Positions 1-6,818 of a stretch of 11,814 nt of DNA are shown one piece after another. Positions within the stretch are counted from its first letter, which is position 1; every line of letters begins with the position of its first letter. The notes beneath the pieces are model-generated. The model did no database searches. It saw only the letters and a program-made list of their open reading frames with translations, and was not told the DNA's origin. The stretch spans positions 1-11,814 of the forward strand of contig DMXI01000515.1 of NCBI GenBank assembly GCA_003483885.1, read 5' to 3'. The DNA comes from Microscillaceae bacterium (lineage in GTDB: Bacteria; Bacteroidota; Bacteroidia; Cytophagales; Microscillaceae). The position numbers were made by a program, and so were the translations under genes.

Positions 1-862
1 CATAAATACCAATGCGGTAGCTCTTGCTTTTTTCGCCAGCGGGAATGCTAGAAGACATATGCAACAAGTAACGATTGTCCCAAATGATCAAATCTCCTGC
101 ATCCCAAGAGTGGGTATGAATGTGCTTTTCTTGCTCGATGTAATCAAACAAAGCCTTCATTGCTTTTTCATTTTCTTCGTAGGTCAACCCTTTGATTTTC
201 ATCGTAAAGCCACTGCTCATGTACAAGATTTTGTCGCCAGTAACTGGGTGCTCAATCACCGCCGGGTGATCCACTGGTGGCACAATCTCATTCATGTAAT
301 CAATCAATTGCTGGATAGATTTGTCAATGTCGCTGGGCTGTACTTTGTAACGATTGTTTCCTCCATGTACCATGGTGGCTCCATCTACCAATGCCTTAAG
401 ATCTGCGGGCAAGTTTTCATACACCTTGTGCATGTCTATGTAGTAAGTCGCGCGAACAGTTTGAGGAATTACTACTGGAGTAATGGACGTAAACGAAAGC
501 GGTTTTTCTTGAAATTGACAGTCGGTATGCCAGTATTTTCCAGTACCAGCCACGCCTACTTTTTCTCCTTCTTTGTTTACATTAGAGGATACAAAAACCT
601 CAGGAAAATCAGGGTGATGGTAGTTTTCTTGAAAATACACTTGAGGGGTACCTAACTTACGGGTAAACTCCACATATTCAGCGGGTTGTTCGCCCATGTT
701 TTGTCCCTTGATTACGATCAATTTGTTGCGATAGATGGCCTGACGAATTTCTTCTAGTTCGGGGGCATCATAGGCAAGTTGGGTTACATCAATTCCAGTA
801 ATTATGCCCCCGATTTGTCCTGCGGCAGCATCTTCGATGTTGAAAGAAGTGGTTGTTAGCAT
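1..862 (-). CDS. ScoE/Rv0097-type Fe(II)/2-oxoglutarate oxidase, 3' end outside window
   Basis: TauD/TfdA-family non-heme iron oxygenase; 287 codons are visible from the ATG at 862-860, and the reading frame is still open at base 1. The iron triad is H112-x-D114 (in KYWHTDCQF) and H268 (in WDNRYLLH). R283 lies 15 residues after the distal His, where the family binds the 2-oxoglutarate carboxylate. Compared from memory with ScoE (H132, D134, H295, R310; substrate residues Y96, Y97, Y101, K193), the same offsets give Y76, F77, Y81 and K173 here, and blocks such as VSSNV, TGKYWH, YYIDM and WDNR also agree. ScoE and Rv0097 oxidise and decarboxylate an N-carboxymethyl-3-amino fatty acid to an isonitrile. 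TauD membership is secure; the isonitrile-forming subtype is inferred from residues and neighbours. F77 in place of Tyr, and S272 where I recall a ScoE His, may indicate a different substrate. The acyl ligase lies upstream on the same strand. Other TauD activities cannot be excluded. Confidence 0.85.
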   Translation of the reverse strand, partial: MLTTTSFNIEDAAAGQIGGIITGIDVTQLAYDAPELEEIRQAIYRNKLIVIKGQNMGEQPAEYVEFTRKLGTPQVYFQENYHHPDFPEVFVSSNVNKEGEKVGVAGTGKYWHTDCQFQEKPLSFTSITPVVIPQTVRATYYIDMHKVYENLPADLKALVDGATMVHGGNNRYKVQPSDIDKSIQQLIDYMNEIVPPVDHPAVIEHPVTGDKILYMSSGFTMKIKGLTYEENEKAMKALFDYIEQEKHIHTHSWDAGDLIIWDNRYLLHMSSSIPAGEKSKSYRIGIY

Positions 863-1072
863 TATTAAAAATTAATTAAGTAAACAATGTTATATTTTAT
901 GATATTGTCAAGTAAGCGTAATAGTCTCAACTAATGCTTAGAAACTCTAATAAATGATGGTAAAACAGTTGTATAAAAAGATCTACAAAAACAATTAAAC
1001 ACCTCATTGTCAAACACTTACCTGCAACACATCAAGTTCTAATTTTTTCTTTAATCATACTACTAGACATTT

Positions 1073-1096
1073 TTCGTTTGTGGAGACACAAACGAA
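1073..1096 (+). repeat. internal hairpin 1 of the MITE-like element
   Basis: A perfect 10-bp stem, ttcgtttgtg (1073-1082) with cacaaacgaa (1087-1096), closes a gaga loop (1083-1086). Read as plus-strand RNA the loop is a GNRA tetraloop. The first stem base is shared with the last base of the left terminal repeat. Confidence 0.85.
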
Positions 1097-1108
1097 GGCG
1101 GCCGCGCC

Positions 1109-1132
1109 GTTGGCCGTGTCCTCACGGCCAAC
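1109..1132 (-). repeat. internal hairpin 2 of the MITE-like element
   Basis: A perfect 10-bp stem, gttggccgtg (1109-1118) with cacggccaac (1123-1132), closes a tcct loop on the plus strand, which is agga on the minus strand. It mirrors hairpin 1: same stem length, same loop length and the same GTG/CAC closing pairs, but with the purine loop on the other strand. The spacer 1097-1108 (ggcggccgcgcc) separates the two. Confidence 0.85.
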
Positions 1133-1271
1133 TTTAGCCAAAATGTCTAGCAGTATGTTCTTTAATATAAAATTTTGGCCATAAGGGAGCCGTTTTGAAA
1201 AAAATCAATAAACATCCAAGCCTCGGGTTTGTACTACCTTGGGCAGGTGAAGCCTACTATATTTGTTTCAA

Positions 1272-2849
1272 TTAATTTACTTGCCTTTCCATGGTATTCC
1301 AGTAAGGCTCTCGCAAAATTCTTTTTAAAACTTTTCCGCTAGGGTTTCTAGGGAGCTTGTCTATAAACTCAAATGATCGCGGTACTTTAAAATCAGCCAT
1401 TCGTTCTTTGGCAAAAGCACGCATTTCTTTTTTCTTAAGGGCATAACCAGGCTTTTGTACTATAAAAGCTTTAGGAATTTCGCCCCATTGTTCGCTGGGC
1501 ACCCCAATTATGGCTACCTCGGCAACAGCTTCGTGTTCGCTCAGTACCGCTTCTATTTCGGCTGGGAACAAATTCTCCCCCGAGTAGATGATCATATCTT
1601 TGACCCGGTCGCACACAAAAATGTACCCTTCTTCGTCCTGATATCCAGCATCTCCAGTTCGAATCCAGCCTTCGCTTAATGTTTCTTTAGTGGCCTCGTC
1701 TCGGTTCCAGTAACCAATCATTCGTGAAGGAGATTTAAGGCAGATTTCTCCAATTTGATTAGGAGGTAATAACCCACCTTGAGAATCAATAATCTTCGCT
1801 TCTACTCCTGGCAATGGCTTACCTGCGGCCTTTAAACGTGCCTCATTGCTTAAGTCGTGGTCTTCGGGGCGTAAGCACACTGCCATATTCCCGGTTTCGG
1901 TCATTCCATAAATCTGAAAAAAACCACATTGAAAAGTATCCATCGCCTTGCGTAATAAAGCGGGAGCAATCGGAGAACCTCCATACAAAAATCCTTGCAC
2001 CGAAGAAAAATCGGTAGTCTCGAAGGTAGGTTCTGCCATACAAAATTGGATCATGGCTGGCACCATTGCTACCTTGGTGATTTGGTATTTCTCTATTAGT
2101 TCCAAAGCTTTCCAGGGCACAAAAGTATTGAGCACAACTCCTCTACCACCCACAATCATTCCTTGGATCACCCACCAAAGTCCACCAATGTGAAACATCG
2201 GTAGCGACAGCAACAACGTATCTTGATGATTTAAATCCATCCAGGCATCGCCTTGGGCTTTCATTCCTTGCATCAACCTAAAAAAGCTATAATGGGCCAA
2301 TTGTACTCCTTTGGGCAAACCCGTGGTACCGCTGGTATACATTTGCACTACTACATCTTCGGGCGCATAGATTAATTTGGGAGTTTGAGTGGGTTGCTGG
2401 AGCTTCCAGGAGGTATAATCTGTATGCTCAGTAACGGTTTCGGTTGGTTCAATCACCATCACTGCCTTTATCTTGGGCAAATCTGCTTTGATTTGGGCAA
2501 TCAAGGGTAAGAATTCTTTGCCCACAAACAGTACTTCAGTCTGGCTATCGTCCAGAATAAACTGTACCTCTTTGGCTACCAATCGCCAATTGATGGTTAC
2601 CAAGACCGTGTTTGCTTTGGCACTGCCAAATAAAATCTCATAACTCGCCAGACTATCTTTAGCCAAAATAGCCACTCTGGCTTGGGGGGCTAAATCAAAC
2701 TGTAGCAAACCTTGAGCTACTTGATTTGCGGCTTGGTCTAGTTGGGCATACGTGTAAAACTCGTCTTCGTAAATCAGGGCTACTTTATTCGCTTGTTCAG
2801 TAGCTTGTTTTGTACTCAGTTCTGGTAATGTCTGAAAGTCAGGATTCAT
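1272..2849 (-). CDS. AMP-forming fatty acyl-CoA/acyl-ACP ligase
   Basis: A 525-residue member of the ANL (adenylate-forming) superfamily, which activates a carboxylic acid as an acyl-adenylate and passes it to CoA or a carrier protein. The phosphate loop YTSGTTGLPKG is at 171-181, YGMTET at 314-319, the GWIRTGD block at 394-400, the hinge DRVKDMIIYSGEN near 414-426, and the C-terminal catalytic lysine is K506 in PSGKVLKR. The tail LREPYW is typical of FadD13-like medium/long-chain fatty acyl ligases. No signal peptide or membrane segment is seen, so it is cytoplasmic. The start is the ATG at 2849-2847, giving normal family length. It lies upstream of the ScoE-type oxidase on the same strand; in isonitrile lipopeptide clusters a FadD10/ScoC-type ligase loads a fatty acid onto an ACP. 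Whether this enzyme uses ACP or CoA cannot be read from sequence, and an ordinary beta-oxidation role is possible. Confidence 0.92.
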   Translation of the reverse strand: MNPDFQTLPELSTKQATEQANKVALIYEDEFYTYAQLDQAANQVAQGLLQFDLAPQARVAILAKDSLASYEILFGSAKANTVLVTINWRLVAKEVQFILDDSQTEVLFVGKEFLPLIAQIKADLPKIKAVMVIEPTETVTEHTDYTSWKLQQPTQTPKLIYAPEDVVVQMYTSGTTGLPKGVQLAHYSFFRLMQGMKAQGDAWMDLNHQDTLLLSLPMFHIGGLWWVIQGMIVGGRGVVLNTFVPWKALELIEKYQITKVAMVPAMIQFCMAEPTFETTDFSSVQGFLYGGSPIAPALLRKAMDTFQCGFFQIYGMTETGNMAVCLRPEDHDLSNEARLKAAGKPLPGVEAKIIDSQGGLLPPNQIGEICLKSPSRMIGYWNRDEATKETLSEGWIRTGDAGYQDEEGYIFVCDRVKDMIIYSGENLFPAEIEAVLSEHEAVAEVAIIGVPSEQWGEIPKAFIVQKPGYALKKKEMRAFAKERMADFKVPRSFEFIDKLPRNPSGKVLKRILREPYWNTMERQVN

Positions 2850-3154
2850 AAATAATTTAGATCGTTAATTCTGCTAAGTGTAGATGTAATCTTTGGATGT
2901 TAGAAATTACCTACGCAGGTTTTTTTATATTTGTTTTGTGTTGTTTTTAGCATTCAAACCAAGACAAAAGCGCTTATTTTGTAACTAGTTTTGGGTGAAA
3001 TTTCTTGAAAAACATCCTAAAAGCAATTCATAAATTTGAATAGTACAATTCAGCCTCTTTTTTCGGCAGAAATTTGCTGTAATTTTTTTTTCATTTAGTG
3101 CTAAATTTTTTTCTGTTTTGGGAAGCACTCAGCTTTACCAAATACACATGACCC
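2850..3154. promoter_or_regulatory. divergent promoter region, ligase / PPTase
   Basis: This 305-bp AT-rich region lies between divergent starts and must carry promoters for both genes. On the plus strand TAGTTTTG (2986-2993) fits the Bacteroidota -7 consensus TAnnTTTG, but no TTG lies at the usual distance upstream, so it is only a candidate. No gene or RNA is recognised. Confidence 0.35.
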
Positions 3155-3808
3155 ATGTCTAAAGTCCAGGTTACTTATACATATATCAGTCAGTTTATCC
3201 ATCATTCTTCGCTCCATGCCTTACTCCGTTACCTTCCACACGAACTACATGCTGACATTTTACGCTATAAATTTGAGCCAGATCAATATGCCAGAGCCAT
3301 TGGCAAATACTTACTTTTGAAACAGCTTGAAGCACTAGGTTATCCGTCAGAAGTCTTAAAAGATTTGACAAAAGACGCATATGAAAAACCAGTGCTCAAA
3401 GGAATACCTTTATCGTTTAATATTGCGCATTCGCAAGATTTGGTGGTATGTGCGGTTTCAACCGAGTGTCAGATAGGGATAGATGTAGAATATATAAAAC
3501 CAATAGAGAGAGGGCTTTTTAAAGATCAATTTACACCTTCAGAATGGCATAAAATTGAGAAAGATGATTCTTTACACGCTTTTTATAATCATTGGACCAG
3601 AAAAGAAAGCGTGATCAAAGCGGACGGACGGGGCTTACAAATACCATTACAAACAATTGATACTACTCAAGCGGTTATTCAAATGCGTGATACTCTCACC
3701 CACTGGTATTTACAAGCATTGTTATTAGACCAAGCCTACAAGGCTCACCTTTGTTCTGACTCAAAGGTAAATCGTGTAGTTATACAAAAACTTGCACCTA
3801 ATGTTTGA
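3155..3808 (+). CDS. Sfp-type 4'-phosphopantetheinyl transferase
   Basis: A 217-residue protein matching the length and motifs of Sfp/Gsp-type PPTases. These transfer 4'-phosphopantetheine from CoA to a serine of an acyl or peptidyl carrier domain, switching apo-ACP/PCP to the active holo form. The N-terminal pseudo-repeat contains LSFNIAHSQD (about 86-95). The Mg2+ motif GIDVE is at 108-112 (D110, E112) and WTRKESVIKADGRG at 147-160 carries the catalytic E151 and K155. The two-fold size separates it from the short AcpS type, so secondary-metabolite carrier domains are the likely clients. No carrier protein is visible in the window. It is divergent from the acyl ligase, and ligase, PPTase and ScoE-type oxidase are all needed for carrier-bound lipopeptide assembly. 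It could also be a general-purpose housekeeping PPTase. The chosen ATG (3155) lacks a clear Shine-Dalgarno, as is usual in Bacteroidota. Confidence 0.92.
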   Translation: MSKVQVTYTYISQFIHHSSLHALLRYLPHELHADILRYKFEPDQYARAIGKYLLLKQLEALGYPSEVLKDLTKDAYEKPVLKGIPLSFNIAHSQDLVVCAVSTECQIGIDVEYIKPIERGLFKDQFTPSEWHKIEKDDSLHAFYNHWTRKESVIKADGRGLQIPLQTIDTTQAVIQMRDTLTHWYLQALLLDQAYKAHLCSDSKVNRVVIQKLAPNV

Positions 3809-4596
3809 GGCTATACAACACTCGCTAAAATTGAATCCTTAAACTGATTTTAAGACAAAAAGTTCTAAAAATGATTACTTTTCATCTATATTTTTGCTTG
3901 AATCCATCAATTTTTAGCACATTATTAAAAAATCTACAAGTCGGAAAAAAAGTAAAAAAGCATATTTTAGTATAACTTTTTCGTTGTAATCGGTCTTTGC
4001 AATATTTTGATTTATTCTGATTTTTATAAGTATCTATATCAATTTGATGAGTAATCCTCACTTTTCTGATAGTAATTATCCCTACATTAAATCATTACAA
4101 ATTGAGTATAAATTCCAGTATAAAGGGTAATAAGGAGCTTAACAACCAAAACATAATTAACATAAAACCCTCATAAACAAAAATTTAGACTCTATTAATG
4201 CAATATTGCCTAAGAGAGATCATATATCGAAATTGTTAAGGTAAAAAAACACTTAATTTGAAAATAACACTTAAAAAGTACATTGTAAGTTTTAACCTTT
4301 TAAATCCACAAAACAACCATTTTGCTTTTTTTTCCTACAAGTAATAGCACCTTATTTAGTTGTTTGAATTTGGTTTATAAAATCAATTATTTTTGTATAT
4401 CAAATTATTACGATTTAATAGCTGTTTTCACTGATAGAGTATTTAAAAATTATATCTTTCTCATTTCCCAGCAATTTTAAGTAGCACCCCTACCAACAAA
4501 AATACACGCCAATACTCGACTGTTTTTACTACTAACTAAGACAGCAAAGTATGCTTTGCAGTCTCACAAAACTATTTCAATAAGCTAATAGAATTT
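3809..4596. other. 788-bp AT-rich intergenic region
   Basis: Long gap between two plus-strand genes. It is strongly AT-rich with stops in all frames, and I see no gene, tRNA or tandem repeat. Its only clear structure is a hairpin at 4539-4564 close to the next start. It presumably contains the NACHT gene promoter and a long leader. The low GC, compared with both neighbours, is the kind of base composition often seen at acquired defence genes. Confidence 0.4.
4539..4564 (+). promoter_or_regulatory. hairpin in the putative leader of the NACHT gene
   Basis: gcaaag (4544-4549) pairs with ctttgc (4554-4559) across a tatg loop; agac (4539-4542) pairs with gtct (4561-4564) outside a single A-A mismatch. 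It ends 32 bases before the ATG, with no T-run behind it, so it is not a typical terminator. A role in leader-level control is speculation. Confidence 0.4.
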
Positions 4597-6264
4597 ATGA
4601 ATACACGAGATATATTTGAGGACATAGGTCAGTTTTATACCCAACACGAAATCAAGAAGGCATTAAAGAATTTTATTCCTAGCCAATGCCAAAACGTGGC
4701 CCCCTCCTTAGAAAACAACCCACAAAACCAACATGCTTTTGTTACCCGACAAGAGCTTATACCTTTTTTTATCAATAGAGATATATCTAACTCTATGTAC
4801 CGCGATAAGTACTATATTATTTTGGCTGAAGCGGGTATGGGTAAAACCACCTTTATGCTAAACTTGTATGCCCGGTACTCCGAAAAACTGAAAGGAACTG
4901 ATTATCAGATCAAATTGTTTCCGTTGAGTTTTCCTGATGCTATAGATAAAGTACAACAAATACCCGCCGACCAAAGGGCTAATACTATTCTCTTACTGGA
5001 TGCCTTTGATGAAGACCACGAAGCTATCAAAGCTCATCAAAAACGGCTGCACTCTATCTTGCAACAGGTAGGAGACTTTAGAGAAGTTATATTTACCTGT
5101 CGTACCCAGTTTTTTCCACAAGATGAAGAAGACTCAGGTGAAATTGGCGTATTGAAGTTTCGTTATCAAGACAAAGTTTACCAATTCCGTAAAATATACC
5201 TTTCTCCTTTTAGCATAGAAGATGTAAAGGCTTATCTGAAGAAGAATTACAATATATTTAAACTCTCGAAACGCAAAAAGGCCGAGAAAATCGTACTTCA
5301 TTCACCCAATCTAATGGTACGACCGATGCTGTTACGTTATATTGACGACCTCATCAAAAACCGGGATTACTACAGTACCACTTATCAGATTTATACTGAG
5401 CTTATTGACCGCTGGATAGACCGTGAAGTACGCCGACGAGCTGATAATCCGGAGAAATATCGTCAGGATTTATACACTTTCTCGCGAGAAGTAGCCATAG
5501 ATATGTATAATCATCGCAAAAAACGAGGAGCTATGATTATTTCGGATGATGAGCTGAAAGTAATTGCGGAAAAGAATCACGTAGATTTGGGGACTTTGGA
5601 ACTCAAAACCAGGGCTTTACTTCACATGAACTCGCTTCACCAATGTACCTTTGCCCATAAGTCTATTTTGGAGTATTTCTTGGTGACGGAGGCATTTTAT
5701 AATCCAAGTTTTGCCGAAAAGCTGGACTTATCAGAGCTAGAGCAGGGAGAATTGCTCAGAAAAGAAATTTTATTTGAAAAGGCCAAGTCGTTGTTTGGAC
5801 GCTACAAAACCTATGATTCTAATAAGAGCAAAGAGTTTGTAAACATTAAGCTGGCCGACATCGAAAAAGTAAAACACGCGGCTTTGATCAAAATAGACCC
5901 ACACGATATGCAGGTATTACGTATTTTCAAGAGTTTGGGCTTGTTGCAGATCAACGATATTCAAATTGGGGTAGAGCAGCTTGATCATTTCTTATACCAA
6001 AATAGTCTAAACCTAAGTTCCCAAGGTTTGACTCAAATCAATGATTTACAGTTTTTGACCAATTTAGAAAAGTTAGACTTAAGTAATAATCAAATTACCG
6101 ATGTTCGCCCATTGGCCAATCTTAAACACCTCAAGCAACTCAACTTGAGTCAAAATCAAATTAAGGATATTACGCCTTTGTCCACCTTACCTCATTTGCA
6201 GGTATTGGATGTTTTGGGCAATCCGTTGCAGCAAGGTGAAGTGAATCAGTTGCAATTGGCCTAA
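4597..6264 (+). CDS. NACHT-type STAND NTPase with C-terminal leucine-rich repeats
   Basis: A 555-residue NLR-like protein. Residues 1-70 form a short N-terminal region with no recognised effector domain. The Walker A is AEAGMGKTT (77-85), with Ala at the usual first Gly. Walker B is ILLLDAFDED (131-140) with D135 and D138, followed by a sensor-like strand VIFTCRTQ with R169. FAHKSILEYF (352-361) corresponds to the conserved winged-helix/arm segment seen in NACHT proteins. Residues about 468-545 hold three to four LRRs of the internalin/SDS22 type (for example LEKLDLSNNQITDVRPLANL). No signal peptide or clear membrane helix is seen, so it is cytoplasmic. Bacterial NACHT proteins are known anti-phage factors that sense a ligand through the C-terminus and oligomerise. 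This role is inferred by family; the tiny N-terminus and few repeats leave effector and ligand unknown. It stands alone between an AT-rich gap and a strong terminator. Confidence 0.85.
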   Translation: MNTRDIFEDIGQFYTQHEIKKALKNFIPSQCQNVAPSLENNPQNQHAFVTRQELIPFFINRDISNSMYRDKYYIILAEAGMGKTTFMLNLYARYSEKLKGTDYQIKLFPLSFPDAIDKVQQIPADQRANTILLLDAFDEDHEAIKAHQKRLHSILQQVGDFREVIFTCRTQFFPQDEEDSGEIGVLKFRYQDKVYQFRKIYLSPFSIEDVKAYLKKNYNIFKLSKRKKAEKIVLHSPNLMVRPMLLRYIDDLIKNRDYYSTTYQIYTELIDRWIDREVRRRADNPEKYRQDLYTFSREVAIDMYNHRKKRGAMIISDDELKVIAEKNHVDLGTLELKTRALLHMNSLHQCTFAHKSILEYFLVTEAFYNPSFAEKLDLSELEQGELLRKEILFEKAKSLFGRYKTYDSNKSKEFVNIKLADIEKVKHAALIKIDPHDMQVLRIFKSLGLLQINDIQIGVEQLDHFLYQNSLNLSSQGLTQINDLQFLTNLEKLDLSNNQITDVRPLANLKHLKQLNLSQNQIKDITPLSTLPHLQVLDVLGNPLQQGEVNQLQLA

Positions 6265-6338
6265 GAACTAAAAAGTGTGTTAAAAAAATTTACAGGAAGT
6301 TGTTAAACCTGTAATTGTTTCGATTAATTATATTTTGT

Positions 6339-6375
6339 AAAAAGCCTTTGAAGGATGTCTTCGAAGGCTTTTTTT
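6339..6375 (+). terminator. intrinsic terminator of the NACHT gene
   Basis: aaaaagcctttgaag (6339-6353) pairs with cttcgaaggcttttt (6359-6373) over a gatgt loop, with one G-U wobble, and runs into seven T (6369-6375). The A-run on the left makes it potentially bidirectional. A smaller inverted repeat, ttacagg (6290-6296) with cctgtaa (6308-6314), lies between the stop codon and this hairpin. Confidence 0.9.
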
Positions 6376-6818
6376 ATGGTTCTATTTAGAAATCATACAC
6401 TTTTTTATATAAAGTGGTTTTACAGCATAAAAATGGCTAATAATCTACGGGGTTGTAAGCTAAAATTTAGTTTCGTGTAACTCAACAGCCGTTCATTTTT
6501 TTCTTCAGCTAAAAAAACGAACCAAAAAAAGCCGCCGCTGTAGTTTATTGCTGCTAAAATTTACTGCATTACGCCGAAAATGCTCAAACATTCACTCGTA
6601 CCTCGCTCAGTGATCATTTTTTACGGCTTCATTACATAAATTTCTTAACGCCAATAAACTAAGGCGGAAAGAAAGATCTGGTTATGCAAGTACTTTTTTG
6701 AACTAGTGAAATTAACTTGAATACAAGATTCGGTAATCAAAAATTAGTATACGGTTTTAAATGGTTCTATTGAACATCTTGCTTGCATTTGGGTTTATGG
6801 AAAATAAGCGCACAAAAC
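6376..6818. other. 443-bp intergenic region between terminator and small gene
   Basis: Non-coding as far as I can tell. It holds the imperfect fold-back at 6532-6667 and otherwise AT-rich DNA. A 34-codon frame (ATG 6376 to TAA 6480) starts inside the terminator tail and resembles no known protein. Confidence 0.4.
6532..6667. repeat. 136-bp imperfect inverted repeat (decayed MITE-like fold-back)
   Basis: The outer arms are ccgccgctgtagtttattg (6532-6550) and caataaactaaggcgg (6652-6667); they pair over ccgcc and tagtttattg with an asymmetric internal loop. Pairing continues inward in broken form: aaattta, gccg, aaaatg and cact each have complements in the other half, around a centre near cgtacctcgct. 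The whole piece therefore reads as one degraded palindrome. Its flanks (aaag on each side) are too simple to count as a target duplication. It could be an old non-autonomous transposon or a structured RNA. Confidence 0.5.

Larger units (their letters stand above)
1047..1166. mobile_element. 102-bp MITE-like element with 9-bp target site duplication
   Basis: The element spans 1056-1157. Its ends are 18-bp inverted repeats, catactactagacatttt (1056-1073) and aaaatgtctagcagtatg (1140-1157), which pair at 17 of 18 positions. The 9-mer ttctttaat occurs at 1047-1055 and again at 1158-1166, directly abutting both ends, as expected of a target duplication made by a transposase. The interior is GC-rich, unlike the surrounding AT-rich DNA, and is built of two perfect hairpins around a 12-nt GC spacer. 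It has no coding capacity, so it would need a transposase in trans. A 9-bp duplication occurs in several IS families, including IS4-type ones; I cannot name the parent. Confidence 0.85.
863..1271. other. ligase-oxidase intergenic region
   Basis: This 409-bp gap separates two minus-strand genes. It holds the mobile element at 1047-1166; without the element and one target copy the gap would be about 300 bp. The stretch 863-1046 is AT-rich with no gene recognised. The stretch 1167-1271, just downstream of the ligase stop on the minus strand, contains a weak CCAAG/CTTGG inverted repeat followed on the minus strand by a T-run (plus strand gaaaaaaatc near 1197-1206). It could be a poor terminator, but I do not call it as one. 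Confidence 0.5.

Noticed and set aside
59..655. 198-codon plus-strand frame opposite the oxygenase
   Set aside because: It is antisense to a clear TauD-family gene with full catalytic motifs, and its own product has no recognisable domain and an unnatural composition.
1056..1157. The structured element as an integron attC site or CRISPR-like repeat
   Set aside because: The precise terminal repeats with a 9-bp flanking duplication indicate transposition; there is no repeated spacer array, integrase or gene cassette.
6376..6480. 34-codon frame after the NACHT terminator
   Set aside because: It starts in the terminator tail, has no ribosome binding site and no recognisable product; probably chance.
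6783..6818. TTG-initiated extension of the small protein gene
   Set aside because: A good ATG lies 12 codons downstream and nothing supports the extra residues.
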